DNA of 36,194 bases from DASPOF01 sp035626155 (GTDB lineage: Bacteria > Desulfobacterota > Binatia > Binatales > Binataceae). Location: positions 1 to 36,194 of the forward strand of contig DASPOF010000104.1 of the NCBI GenBank assembly GCA_035626155.1, written 5' to 3'. The notes beneath the pieces are model-generated. The model did not search any database. It was not told the DNA's origin and was given only the letters and a program-made list of their open reading frames with translations. Below are positions 1-9,253 of this stretch, piece after piece. Both the position numbers and the translations under genes were made by a program. The first letter of the stretch is position 1, and each line of letters begins with the position of its first letter.

Positions 1-2
1 CG

Positions 3-1193
3 CAGCTCCATCCGCGCGAGAAAGTCGGATCGCGGACGCGCGGACCCCTCGATGGGCTGCTGGTGCTCGACTTCGCCAGTTACATCGCGGGTTCTTACGG
101 GCCGATGATCCTCGCGCAGCTCGGTGCCAACGTGATCAAGGTCGAAAGCCTCGAGGGCGACTCGTTCCGCCAGTTCGGATTCGGCTTTCTCGGATGGAAC
201 CAGGGCAAGCGCGGTCTCTCGCTGGAGCTTGGGAGCCCCGATGGCCGCGAGATCATCTGCGCACTCGCCGACAAGGCCGATATCCTGGTGGAGAACCTGC
301 GCCCCGGGCGCATGCGCCAGTTCGGCCTCGATTACCCGACTCTCGCGTCGCGCAATCCGCGCCTGATTTACATGTCGGTCAACGGCTTCGGGAATCGCGG
401 ACCCGAGCACAACCAGCCCGGCTTCGACCCGCTGCTCCAGGCGCGGTCGGGCATGATGGCGGCGCAAGGCGGCCATCACGGCCATCCGGTGTATCTCACC
501 TGCGCGATTTGCGATTACGGTGCCGCGATGACTTCCGCGCTCGGCTGCGTGCTGGCGGTCCGGGCGCGCCAGCTCACCGGCCGCGGACAGTTCTGCGAAA
601 CCTCGCTGCTGCAGGCCGCGATGGCGATGCAGGGGGGCGAGTTCGTCTTTTATGACGGGCGCCCCGACATGGAGGACGGCGGAGCGGAGCGTCGCGGAAG
701 CGGCGCACTCGCGCGCGCATACCGATGTCTCGACGGCGAGTGGATCTTCATCTCGTTGCGCACGGCGAGCGAATGGAACGCGCTTCGCTCGGTGCTGGGC
801 GCGACGCCGGCGCTCGATTGGGCCGCGGCATCGAAGGAGCCAGCCGAGGGCCGGCTCGCCGCGGCGCTGGAGGAGCAGATCGGCAGACGTGGACGCGCCG
901 ATGCGCTCGCGGTGCTGCGATCGGCGGGCGTCCCCGCGCTCGCGGTGCGACATCTGAAGGACCTGCTCGAGGATCCGCAGGTCGGCGCGAACGATCTGAT
1001 CGTGGAGCTGCCGCACTCGCAATGGGGAATCGTCCAACAGACCGGGTTACTCGCGAAGTTCTCGGCGACGCCCGGGCGAATCGAGCGCGCAGCGCCGCTG
1101 CTCGGCGAGCACACCGACGACATCCTGTGCGAGTATCTGGGCTATGACGCCGCGAAGATCGCCCGGCTGCGCGCATCGGGCGTGATCAAGTAG
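3..1193 (+). CDS. CaiB/BaiF family III CoA transferase (5' end cut by window edge)
   Basis: Family III CoA transferases move coenzyme A between carboxylic acids, or act as racemases on acyl-CoAs, in the cytoplasm. A GTG occurs at 63, but the frame is open to the window edge and the preceding residues GPLDGLLVLDF match the normal family N-terminus, so the true start lies upstream and the gene is partial. The typical AxLGANVIKVE strand follows the first helix. The AICDYGAAMTSALG segment before RARQLTGRGQ carries the Asp that should be the acyl-anhydride nucleophile. The C-terminal AVRHLKDLLEDPQV segment is also typical. It precedes the amidase pair in the same orientation with an 86-base gap. 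The family is sure; the substrate cannot be read from sequence. Confidence 0.9.
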   Translation, partial: QLHPREKVGSRTRGPLDGLLVLDFASYIAGSYGPMILAQLGANVIKVESLEGDSFRQFGFGFLGWNQGKRGLSLELGSPDGREIICALADKADILVENLRPGRMRQFGLDYPTLASRNPRLIYMSVNGFGNRGPEHNQPGFDPLLQARSGMMAAQGGHHGHPVYLTCAICDYGAAMTSALGCVLAVRARQLTGRGQFCETSLLQAAMAMQGGEFVFYDGRPDMEDGGAERRGSGALARAYRCLDGEWIFISLRTASEWNALRSVLGATPALDWAAASKEPAEGRLAAALEEQIGRRGRADALAVLRSAGVPALAVRHLKDLLEDPQVGANDLIVELPHSQWGIVQQTGLLAKFSATPGRIERAAPLLGEHTDDILCEYLGYDAAKIARLRASGVIK

Positions 1194-1279
1194 GCCGCGG
1201 ACATACGAATTTCCGGCGGCCACCATCCTATCAACGCATTCATCAGGCCCATCGAGCCGATAACGAGAGGAGAATGACG

Positions 1280-1498
1280 ATGCCACTGCTTACGCCAGAG
1301 ACCGTCAGGCAGGTCCTGCACGATATGTGGGGCTACGATGTCGCCGGCGATGACGCCGAGAGGATCGCGAACATGGCGGGCGCGCTGGCGACGGGCGCGC
1401 GGCATCTCAGCTCGCTTGGGCTTGCGGGAATCGAGCCGCCGTTCGGTTACCCGATGCTGATCGCTGATGCCGCGCGGCTGGCGGCGGAGAAGAGGTGA
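1280..1498 (+). CDS. small GatC/AtzG-like putative amidase partner
   Basis: A protein of 72 residues, mostly predicted helix, ending in an LSSLGLAGIEPPFGYP segment that recalls GatC and the AtzG-type (DUF4089) partners of amidase-signature enzymes. Those small proteins wrap around the amidase and stabilise it. The AGGAG at 1268-1272 is too close to the ATG at 1274 but well placed for the ATG at 1280, so I chose 1280. The stop is three bases before the amidase start, so the two are almost certainly co-translated. The similarity is by pattern only and the assignment rests strongly on the neighbour; it could simply be an uncharacterised small protein. Confidence 0.6.
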   Translation: MPLLTPETVRQVLHDMWGYDVAGDDAERIANMAGALATGARHLSSLGLAGIEPPFGYPMLIADAARLAAEKR

Positions 1499-1501
1499 GC
1501 G

Positions 1502-2920
1502 ATGGCGCATCCATACGAAGAGTTGCTCTCCCTTGATGTCGCGCGGCTGGCGGAGAAGCTTCGCGCCAGGGAAATCTCGCCGGTCGAGCTGACCGAGGCG
1601 TACCTGGACCGAATCGCGCGGACCGATGAGAAGATTCGCGCCTACATCACCGTCACCGGCGATCTCGCGCGCAAGTCGGCGCGCAAAGCGGAGCGCGAGA
1701 TCGTGGCCGGGAAATGGCGCGGGCCGTTCCACGGCGTCCCGATCGCGCTCAAGGACCTCTGCTACACCAAGGGCATCCGCACCACCGGCGGCTCGAAGAT
1801 TCTTGCCGACTTCAAGCCCGATCACGACTCAACAGTATGGTCGCGGCTTTCGCGCGCGGGCGCGATTCTGCTCGGCAAGCTCAACCTGCACGAGTTCGCC
1901 TACGGAATTTCGTCGTCGAATCCGCACTGGGGAATCGTGCGCAATCCGTACGCTCTCGACCGGATTCCCGGCGGCTCGAGCGGCGGCTCCGCAGCGGCGA
2001 TTGTTTCGCGCTCGGCGGCCGCGACGATCGGCACCGATACGGGAGGCTCGATCCGAATCCCGGCGACGCTGTGCGGATGCATCGGGCTGAAGCCGACCTG
2101 GAGCCGGGTGAGCCGTCACGGGGTGCTGCCGCTCGCGTACACGCTCGACCACGTCGGCCCGATCACTCGCACGGTGCGCGACGCTGCGCTGATGTTGGGC
2201 GTGATAGCGGGCTACGATCGCAACGACTCGACTTCCAGCCGCGAGCGGGTGCCCGATTACACCGCGAGCCTCGATGCGGGCATCGAGGGGATGCGCATCG
2301 GCGTGATTCGCGAACTCAATGACGGGCTCTCGGACGACGTAAGACGCTCATTCGATGCGGCGCTCGCTCAGCTTGGCTCGCTTGGGGCGTCCGTGGATGA
2401 GGTCTCGATAGCGTCGTTGCCGCTGGCCGGTATGGTGAACAGCGTAATCACGTTGGCCGAGGCCATCGAAATTCACGAGGAATCGATGCTCACGCGCGCC
2501 GCCGATTACGGGACTGACGTGCGCCGGCTGCTCGAAGCCGGGATGATGGCGAATGCGGTCTCGTACATCCGGGCGCAACGCGCGCGGGCGCGAATCGTCG
2601 CCGACGCGCTCGGCGCGCTCGAGGGGCGCGATGTTCTGGTGGCGCCCGCAAGCGCGATTCCCGCGCCGCGAATCGGCGAAGACCGACTCCTCGACTCATC
2701 GGGCGGCGCCGTTGACGGGGTGGCGGCCATCCTGCGCTTCACCTCGCCGTTCGACGTGACCGGCCAACCCGCGCTCGCGATTCCGACCGGGTTGTCCGGG
2801 GAAGCGTTGCCGCTCGCGATGCAGATAATCGGACGGCCCTTCGATGAAGCGCGCGTGCTTCGGGTCGCGGCCGCGTATGAGAATGCGCGCGGCGCAATAC
2901 CGCCTCCGCCTGCGCTGTGA
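1502..2920 (+). CDS. amidase-signature family hydrolase
   Basis: A cytoplasmic amidase-signature enzyme of 472 residues, normal length for the family, which hydrolyses an amide to acid and ammonia. The Ser-cisSer-Lys triad is visible: Lys84 in IALKD, the GGSSGGS loop at 157-163, and Ser183 in GTDTGGSIRIP. The sequence between, with GKLNLHEFAYG and the GIVRNPY segment, is textbook. A GAGGTGA Shine-Dalgarno overlaps the end of the upstream small ORF. It resembles GatA, but no gatB is adjacent and a GatC-like protein lies directly upstream, so a stand-alone amidase with a small partner (AtzE/AtzG arrangement) is more likely than tRNA amidation. The substrate is unknown. It ends 12 bases from the convergent GH172 gene. 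Confidence 0.92.
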   Translation: MAHPYEELLSLDVARLAEKLRAREISPVELTEAYLDRIARTDEKIRAYITVTGDLARKSARKAEREIVAGKWRGPFHGVPIALKDLCYTKGIRTTGGSKILADFKPDHDSTVWSRLSRAGAILLGKLNLHEFAYGISSSNPHWGIVRNPYALDRIPGGSSGGSAAAIVSRSAAATIGTDTGGSIRIPATLCGCIGLKPTWSRVSRHGVLPLAYTLDHVGPITRTVRDAALMLGVIAGYDRNDSTSSRERVPDYTASLDAGIEGMRIGVIRELNDGLSDDVRRSFDAALAQLGSLGASVDEVSIASLPLAGMVNSVITLAEAIEIHEESMLTRAADYGTDVRRLLEAGMMANAVSYIRAQRARARIVADALGALEGRDVLVAPASAIPAPRIGEDRLLDSSGGAVDGVAAILRFTSPFDVTGQPALAIPTGLSGEALPLAMQIIGRPFDEARVLRVAAAYENARGAIPPPPAL

Positions 2921-2932
2921 ACGAGGACGCCG

Positions 2933-4030
2933 TCAGATGATTTGCAGGTAGTCCGGCGGGGGCAGCGGAGGGAACGCCGCCGCCGGCTGAGTCTGGTACC
3001 AATACGCGACCGAGGCGATATCGTCCTGCAGCGGAAGGAACTCCGCACCGCGCCGCGGATCGCCCCGCCAGCCGAGCGCCTGAATCGTCACGCGCAGGTC
3101 CGACTTGAATCGGACCGGATCCGGGATGTGCCATCGATACATCCCGAATCGCATCTGCGACTGGTAGAGCCCGTCGGGCCGAATTACCTGCGCCAGGCCC
3201 GTGTACGGCGTGGTGAATTCGCGGTAGCCGCCCTGCTCGCGTCCGACGTCGAAATTGTATGAGCCGCAGAAATAATCTTCCGTGCCGGTTCCGCAAATCG
3301 TCGGGAACTCGCCGTCGCCATCGATGTAGAACTTGATCTCGCCCTCGCCCCACCATCCCGTGTTGTGCACGCCCCACGCGAGGTAGGTGCCCGCGTATTG
3401 TCCCTGGCCCCGCACCCCATCGAGGATTGTGTAGACCTCTTTGTACGGCAGCGGATTCACGCGCCGGAATTGCGCGTGGAAGAATGCGACATCATCCGGA
3501 ACATCGGTCAGCGTGTAATTGATCTGGTAGAAGAGGACCACCGGCGACTCGCCCGTGTTGGTCATCGTGATGCGCGCGCGCTTCCTGAACGGCATCTCCC
3601 AGTAGCAATTGAGCGCGCTGCCGGGATTGACGCACACGGCGAGCGATGAGATCTGCGCATACCGGTTCCATCCGCACGCGAAAAAATCGCCGACCGGGCA
3701 CTCGACCGACGGATTTGCCGAGTCATCCCAGTAAATACGGAGAATCAGGCTGCGCCACGCCCCCGTCGGGGTCATCCAGATTTGTTGGATCGCGCCGGAG
3801 CCAGAGATATCGGCCAGCACGCGCACCTCGCCCGGCGCGATCGTGATGTACGGCGAGACTTTCCAGCCGCGGCCCAAGTTTCGGGCGGGACCGACCGCGG
3901 GATCGGGCGTCGCCATCGCGCCCTTGCCCTTCTCACCACTTGGATTTTCCGCGCTGATCGAGCGCGACTCGGCGTTCGACAGGCGCGGAAGATTGCCGAG
4001 ATGCATACCAAGGCCGTTGAACGGTGCCAT
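2933..4030 (-). CDS. DUF2961 / GH172-type protein
   Basis: 365 residues with the DUF2961 fold, now glycoside hydrolase family 172. Characterised members act on fructofuranose disaccharides or D-arabinofuranosides. The hallmark GTGTEDYFCGSYNF lies at 247-260. Glu251 there and Glu229/Glu231 in WWGEGEIKFYIDGDG lie about 20 residues apart, the spacing expected for the two catalytic acids. The front half (about 50-190) supplies the first jelly-roll, with PGEVRVLADISGSGAIQQIW and a WDDSANPSVECPVGDFF strand typical of the family. No signal peptide is visible, so it is probably cytoplasmic or exported by other means. Start is ATG at 4030; the region about 20-45 looks like a disordered insert. It runs in the same direction as the next two genes but is 71 bases from them. 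The substrate cannot be deduced. Confidence 0.85.
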   Translation of the reverse strand: MAPFNGLGMHLGNLPRLSNAESRSISAENPSGEKGKGAMATPDPAVGPARNLGRGWKVSPYITIAPGEVRVLADISGSGAIQQIWMTPTGAWRSLILRIYWDDSANPSVECPVGDFFACGWNRYAQISSLAVCVNPGSALNCYWEMPFRKRARITMTNTGESPVVLFYQINYTLTDVPDDVAFFHAQFRRVNPLPYKEVYTILDGVRGQGQYAGTYLAWGVHNTGWWGEGEIKFYIDGDGEFPTICGTGTEDYFCGSYNFDVGREQGGYREFTTPYTGLAQVIRPDGLYQSQMRFGMYRWHIPDPVRFKSDLRVTIQALGWRGDPRRGAEFLPLQDDIASVAYWYQTQPAAAFPPLPPPDYLQII

Positions 4031-4101
4031 TCGATTCGCCTCCGGCGGACGGCATTCTAGGCGAATGGCGGCGCTGCGCGAAACGACCCGCGCACGCCAA
4101 T

Positions 4102-5055
4102 TTACCGTTCGATATCGACGAGGACGAAATCGTGATCGGACGCGCGTGGCGAAAACAACGACGCCCGCGCCGGAACCACCGCCGCGGAACCGGCGACCGG
4201 CTTGACGCCGCGCGTCGCCAGCCAGTCGAGCTTCGGGCGCATCCGGGTTGGAACGAGCCGGCTGAAAGTAAAAGTCGGGCAGTCCATCACGTTGGCGCCT
4301 TGAATTTCGAGCCCTCGCTCCGCGATTCGCTCGAACAATGGTTCGTACGATTGAGGCGAGCGGTAGCGGGCGGGGTTGACCGCGATGTGCAACGCGGTGA
4401 GCGCGATCGCGCGGAGGTTCTTGAGTTCGGTCGTGGTGGTGTTGAGGTCTCCGCCGAAGACCGCGGGCCCATCGGGCGGGAACTCCGCCAGGTAGGTCGC
4501 CATCTGCCGTTCGCGCCCCGCGGGACTCGATCGGCTGCTCGGATGCGCGACGCCGATCGTGATCGTGTCGCCCCCGAACTTCGCTCTGGTTATCAGGCCG
4601 GCGGGCCGGCCCGACCGCAACTTGTGAGCATACCCTCGCGTCCTGCGTTCGACCGACGGCATCGCAACCGCCCGCACGTTCTCGAACGGCTCGGCGCTGA
4701 GGATGGCGTTGCCAAGAAACGCGTCGATCTCGCCGCCCGTGCCCCTGATTGCGAACTCGGGCCCGTAGGCGAAGCTCATGTTGAGGAGCGCCGCGAGTTC
4801 AGCCGCGGTTTCGAGTCCGCCGGTGCGGTCGGTGCGCCAGTCCGATTCGCAGAGCAGGATTATCGATGCGCGGTTCAGCGGATCGCGAGTGAGGCATTGC
4901 GCGATTCGGTTCAGACGCACGCCGCCGCGCGCGTTGAGCAACACCACCCTAAGCGGCCATCGCGAGCCTCGTGACGCGCGATTGACCACGATCGGTTCGA
5001 GCAGGCGATCAATCTCGCGCTGGTCGGATTTTGGTTTTGCGGCGACGCTGCCCAT
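4102..5055 (-). CDS. endonuclease/exonuclease/phosphatase (EEP) fold protein
   Basis: A metal-dependent phosphoesterase of the EEP superfamily (317 residues from the chosen start). The conserved centre is present: Asn41 in VVLLNARGG, Glu70 in IILLCESD, His171 in VAHPSSRSS, GGDLNT at 201-206, Asp277 in LDWLATRG, and the terminal SDHDFVLVDI with Asp307-His308. The frame is open further upstream to 5274, but that part lies inside the DUF255 gene and is Arg/Pro-rich shadow sequence. I therefore chose ATG 5055, eight bases after the upstream stop. No signal peptide. The family spans nucleases, lipid phosphatases and sphingomyelinases, so the substrate is open. Translational coupling to the DUF255 gene is likely. 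Confidence 0.85.
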   Translation of the reverse strand: MGSVAAKPKSDQREIDRLLEPIVVNRASRGSRWPLRVVLLNARGGVRLNRIAQCLTRDPLNRASIILLCESDWRTDRTGGLETAAELAALLNMSFAYGPEFAIRGTGGEIDAFLGNAILSAEPFENVRAVAMPSVERRTRGYAHKLRSGRPAGLITRAKFGGDTITIGVAHPSSRSSPAGRERQMATYLAEFPPDGPAVFGGDLNTTTTELKNLRAIALTALHIAVNPARYRSPQSYEPLFERIAERGLEIQGANVMDCPTFTFSRLVPTRMRPKLDWLATRGVKPVAGSAAVVPARASLFSPRASDHDFVLVDIER

Positions 5056-5063
5056 CTCGGCCG

Positions 5064-7154
5064 TCAATCGGCGAGTTCGGCCTGAAGCTCGCGGAAGGCG
5101 GTAATCGGCGCGGAGCACGCCCGCTCCCGGCAGACGTAGGCCGTCAGCCGTCCATCGACCTGATGCTTGCCGCGAACCGCCTCGGGGATGAGCTGGCGGT
5201 CCGCGCCGGCGTCGGGACCCGCGGCGAAAAGCGCGAGGTTCGGGACATAGAGCAACCCGAGGCGCTCCAGCCATTCACGCATCTCGGCCGAGTCGCGACG
5301 CTCGACCAGAACCACCTCGGTGGGGCCGCGAAGGTACAAATCCAGCGCCTCGAGCATGTGCGAAAAGCCGAACGGCTGCTTCTCGATGAACTCGCGGAAG
5401 AGCTTGAGCGTACGCTCGGCCTCGATGCGGCATCGCTCCTCGCCCGTGTAAGCATGAAGCCGCAGCAGCGCCATCGCCGCCGCGCTGTTGCCCGACGGCG
5501 TCGAGCCATCGAACGCGGCCTTGGACCGCGTGATGAGCGCCTCGTGGTCATCCGAGGTGAAGAAAAACCCGCCGTTTTCGCGGTCGAGAAAGCGATCGAG
5601 GATGACATCGGCGAAGGTCCGAGCACGATCGAGGTAGCGCACGTCCAGCGTGGCGGCGTGGATGTCGAGCATCGCGTTGGCGGCCAGCGCGTAATCCTCG
5701 AGGTACGCGTTGAACCGCGCGGCGCCATCCTTGAATGACCGCTTGAGCGCCCGCCCGTCCCACATCCTGGCGATCATGAACTCGGCAGCGCGCTCGGCCG
5801 CCGCGAGGTAGCGAGTTTCGTGCAGCGCGCGGTAGCCCTCGGCGAACGCCGAGATCATCATCGCATTCCACGCCGCCAGGATTTTCTCGTCGCGCGCGGG
5901 TTTGATGCGCTTTTCGCGCGCCGCAAACAGCTTCCCGCGAATCGCGGCGATCGCATCCGCAATTTCCGCCTCCGGCTTGGCGAACATCCGGGCGGCATCG
6001 GCCACCTCCAGCGTGCGATGGAGAATATTGGCGCCCTCGAAGTTGCCCTCCCGGCTCACGTCGAAGTAGCGCTCGGCGAGCCCGGCGAGATCTGGTCCAA
6101 CGATCTTTTCCACTTCCTCGGGCGACCAGAGGAAGAACTTGCCCTCGACGCCCTCGCTGTCGGCGTCCTGGGTCGAATAAAAGCCGCCCTCGGGCGAGGT
6201 CATCTCGCGCAGGACGTAATCCAGAATCTCGCGCGCGATGCCCAGGAATTCGGGCTCGTTCAGCGCGCGGCCGGCATCGAGATAAAGTCTCGCGAGCAGC
6301 GCGTTGTCATAGAGCATCTTCTCGAAGTGCGGCACCAGCCAGCGGTCATCGACGCTGTAGCGATGGAACCCGCCACCGACCTGGTCATAGATTCCGCCGT
6401 GCGCCATCTTCTTGAGCGTATGGCGCACCATCTCGGCCATACCCTCGTCGCCGGTTGCCTGGAACACGCGCAGGAACAGAGAGAAAACGAAGCTGCTGGG
6501 AAATTTCGGCGCGCGGCCAAGACCACCGTTTACGCTGTCGTATGCGCCGGCGAGCGCGCGCGCAGCCTCGACGGCCGAGTCGGCGCGGATTTCGCCCTCG
6601 GATGGAGTGTAGCTCGCAAGCGCGCCGAGCGCCTCGGTGAGTTTCTCGACGTTATGGGCGACCTCGTGCGCGCCGCTTTGGAATGCGTTGGCGGCGGCCA
6701 GGAGCACGCGCGGAAATCCCGGCATCCCCTGCCGATCCTCGGGCGGAAAATAGGTCCCGCCGTAAAACGGACGGCCGTCGGGCGTCAGGAAAACCGTCAG
6801 CGGCCATCCCCCGCGGCCGGTTATCATCTGGACCGCGTCCATGTAGATCTGATCGAGGTCGGGGCGCTCCTCGCGATCGACCTTGATCGCGACAAAATTC
6901 TCATTCATCACCCGCGCGATCGCCTCGTTCTCGAACGATTCGCGCTCCATCACGTGGCACCAGTGGCACGCGGAATACCCGATCGACAGGAGGATCGGCT
7001 TGTTCTCCTCGCGTGCGCGCCTGAGCGCCTCCTCCCCCCACGGGAACCAATCGACCGGATTGTAAGCGTGCTGGCGGAGATACGGGCTCTGCTCGTTGAT
7101 CAGGCGATTGGGCTTGCGCCCGGCGCCTGCGGGTGAATCGGGATGTTCGCTCAT
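5064..7154 (-). CDS. DUF255 thioredoxin-domain protein (YyaL/SSP411 family)
   Basis: 696 residues, full length for the YyaL/spermatogenesis-associated protein 20 family. The N-terminal thioredoxin-like domain has the invariant NPVDWFPWGEEAL and SACHWCHVMERESF segments with the CHWC redox pair at 63-66, followed by KVDREERPDLDQIYM and GGWPLTVFLTPDG. The rest is an alpha/alpha toroid resembling N-acylglucosamine 2-epimerases, including GGIYDQVGGGFHRYSVDDRWLVPHFEKMLYDNA, split here only by my reading. The cellular role is poorly defined: thiol-disulphide chemistry, or sugar binding by the toroid. It heads a minus-strand pair with the EEP gene and shares a 182-base divergent region with the GT39 gene. 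Confidence 0.92.
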   Translation of the reverse strand: MSEHPDSPAGAGRKPNRLINEQSPYLRQHAYNPVDWFPWGEEALRRAREENKPILLSIGYSACHWCHVMERESFENEAIARVMNENFVAIKVDREERPDLDQIYMDAVQMITGRGGWPLTVFLTPDGRPFYGGTYFPPEDRQGMPGFPRVLLAAANAFQSGAHEVAHNVEKLTEALGALASYTPSEGEIRADSAVEAARALAGAYDSVNGGLGRAPKFPSSFVFSLFLRVFQATGDEGMAEMVRHTLKKMAHGGIYDQVGGGFHRYSVDDRWLVPHFEKMLYDNALLARLYLDAGRALNEPEFLGIAREILDYVLREMTSPEGGFYSTQDADSEGVEGKFFLWSPEEVEKIVGPDLAGLAERYFDVSREGNFEGANILHRTLEVADAARMFAKPEAEIADAIAAIRGKLFAAREKRIKPARDEKILAAWNAMMISAFAEGYRALHETRYLAAAERAAEFMIARMWDGRALKRSFKDGAARFNAYLEDYALAANAMLDIHAATLDVRYLDRARTFADVILDRFLDRENGGFFFTSDDHEALITRSKAAFDGSTPSGNSAAAMALLRLHAYTGEERCRIEAERTLKLFREFIEKQPFGFSHMLEALDLYLRGPTEVVLVERRDSAEMREWLERLGLLYVPNLALFAAGPDAGADRQLIPEAVRGKHQVDGRLTAYVCRERACSAPITAFRELQAELAD

Positions 7155-7336
7155 CTGGAGTGGGTGGTGGCGGATTTGGCCGGCCGTCGCTGGCAGCGGG
7201 CAGAGCGTCAGCGGGCCGGCGCCACCGCATCCGTCGCCAAATCGACCGTATCATGCACCGATGACCATTGCCACGCGATTTGTTCGACGCGCGGCGAGTG
7301 GCGGGAGTATCGGGCAGCCGGATAGAATCCGGCGCG

Positions 7337-9109
7337 ATGAGTTCGGTCCAGGATGCAACCGCGTTCGGTGCGCAGGCTCCACCTGCCACGCAAGTCGCGA
7401 CGGACCGGCGATGGTGGCTGTGGTTCAGCGCGGTTCTGGCGGCGACGGCGGTACTGTTTTTCGCCAGGCTCGGTTCGCGCGCGCTTTGGTCGTCGGAATT
7501 CCGATGGGCCGAAATCGCGCGAGAGATGCAGCTCACGTCGAATTATTTCTGGCCGACGCTCAACGGCCGCGTCTATTACGACAAGCCGCTCGGAACGTAC
7601 TGGCTGGTTCTGGCGGCATCGCATCTGACCGGCGGCCTCGATGAGGCTGCCGCCCGTCTTCCCTGCGCGATCGCGGGTCTGCTTGGCGTGGCGTTGCTGA
7701 TGCTGCTCGCGCGGCGCCTGTACGACGCCCGAACCGCGCTGCTCTCGGGCTTCATCCTCGCGACCAGTTTCAGCTTCGTGTTCTTCTCGCGGCACGCCTC
7801 GGCCGACGTGGAGACCGTGACCGGGGAACTGGCGGCGCTGCTTTTGTTCATTCGTAACGAGGATCGCCAGGACGGATGGTGGGTCGTGGCGCTATGGATC
7901 ATCATGGCGGTCACGTCCCAGATGAAGGGGCTGCTCGGTTTTGCGCTCCCGCTTCTGGTCATCGGCACCTGGTGCTGTCTCGGCGCGGGATGGGCCGAGT
8001 TTGGCGCCCGGCTGATGTACGGTCGAATCGGCGAACGAATCCACTGGCTGATCGAGCGCAACCGATGGCTGTTCAACTGGAAAACGCCAGTAGCAATCGC
8101 GCTCGGGTTCGCGATCTATTACGTCCCCTTCGCCATCTCAAACCGCGTCGTCGGCTCAAGCAAGGGCATGGAAATGGTCTGGCGTGAAAACATCTTGCGG
8201 TTCTTCCATCCTTTCGATCATCGCGGCCCGATTTACCTTTACGTCTATGTGATCTTCGCCCTGATGGCGCCGTGGTCGATGTTGCTGCCGGCGGCGCTTG
8301 CCCAGGCGCATCGCCGGCACCGCGAGGGCGCAGAAACCAATCGTGCTGACCGGTTCTCGCTGGTATTTTTCTGGGCGACCTTCGCCTTTTTCACCCTCTC
8401 CGGTTCAAGGCGTAGCTATTACATCCTTCCGATCCTCCCCCCGGCGGCGATCCTGATCTCCCGCCTTCTCATAGCGCCTGGAGTGCGATCGAAGCTGGCA
8501 AATCGGCTGCTCGCGATCGGTTATGTGATCGTCGCAATTTCAGCGGTTGCGACCATCGGCCTGCTTCTGCCCCCGTCGGCGATTCTCCGCGGACCGCTTG
8601 CAGCTCTGCCTGCGGCACCCGGCCAAGCCGCAATCGTCCTGTCCTGGCTGATTTCAGTGGGCGCCATCATCTACACGATTAGGGCCTACCGCCTTAAGCG
8701 AGTCGCCCTGTCGGTTGGGATCATCGCGTACTGTGCGATGGTCTACATCTATATTGTTGCGATGCCGGCGGCCGAGGCGTATCGCGGCGAGAAGCCATTC
8801 GGCATCAAAGTTCGCAGCCTGCTCGGCGGCAACACTGCGGACCTCGCATTTTACAAAACCCAGGGTCCGCTCTTTTATATCAATCCGCCCGCGCCGCTCC
8901 TCGAATACGATGAGCGGGAAGACCTGCTAAGTGCGATCGAGAGCCATAAAATCCACTGGTTTATTGCTCGCCGGCGCGACGTACCGAAACTCGACGTGGC
9001 GGAAACGATCGAGATGGCCGAAGCGTCGTATCCGTGGGAAAGCGATGCCGACGTTCGTAATAAGGTCGTGTTGATCCGAGTAGGCCCGGCATCTGGAAGC
9101 GGACCTTAA
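7337..9109 (+). CDS. GT39 (ArnT/PMT-like) membrane glycosyltransferase
   Basis: A multi-spanning inner-membrane glycosyltransferase of 590 residues that would use a polyprenyl-phosphate sugar and face the periplasm. After a short soluble N-terminus, the first membrane helix (WWLWFSAVLAATAVLFFARL) leads into LWSSEFRWAEIAREM and YYDKPLGTYW, the two landmark loops of the ArnT-like branch. Many further hydrophobic helices follow, then a soluble tail from about residue 500. The frame is open upstream to 7268, but that part is hydrophilic and partly duplicates no family feature, so I chose ATG 7337; no clear Shine-Dalgarno supports either start. The usual Asp-Glu of the first loop reads Ser-Glu. 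Acceptor could be lipid A, another lipid or protein. Confidence 0.85.
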   Translation: MSSVQDATAFGAQAPPATQVATDRRWWLWFSAVLAATAVLFFARLGSRALWSSEFRWAEIAREMQLTSNYFWPTLNGRVYYDKPLGTYWLVLAASHLTGGLDEAAARLPCAIAGLLGVALLMLLARRLYDARTALLSGFILATSFSFVFFSRHASADVETVTGELAALLLFIRNEDRQDGWWVVALWIIMAVTSQMKGLLGFALPLLVIGTWCCLGAGWAEFGARLMYGRIGERIHWLIERNRWLFNWKTPVAIALGFAIYYVPFAISNRVVGSSKGMEMVWRENILRFFHPFDHRGPIYLYVYVIFALMAPWSMLLPAALAQAHRRHREGAETNRADRFSLVFFWATFAFFTLSGSRRSYYILPILPPAAILISRLLIAPGVRSKLANRLLAIGYVIVAISAVATIGLLLPPSAILRGPLAALPAAPGQAAIVLSWLISVGAIIYTIRAYRLKRVALSVGIIAYCAMVYIYIVAMPAAEAYRGEKPFGIKVRSLLGGNTADLAFYKTQGPLFYINPPAPLLEYDEREDLLSAIESHKIHWFIARRRDVPKLDVAETIEMAEASYPWESDADVRNKVVLIRVGPASGSGP

Positions 9110-9253
9110 GTGACGGATAGCGGCAGTGAAGCGATGCTTACTTGGCCGCGTGCGATTTTGCGCGATGCGGAAAAGGATTGCGCAGCCAGTTGGCAGGATG
9201 TTGGGACCGTAACGCGGCCGAACTGCGAGGATCTCGCTCTTCTCAACATCCTG

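Noticed and set aside
5820..7136. 438-codon plus-strand frame inside the DUF255 gene
   Set aside because: Antisense shadow of a strongly supported gene, with no family features of its own.
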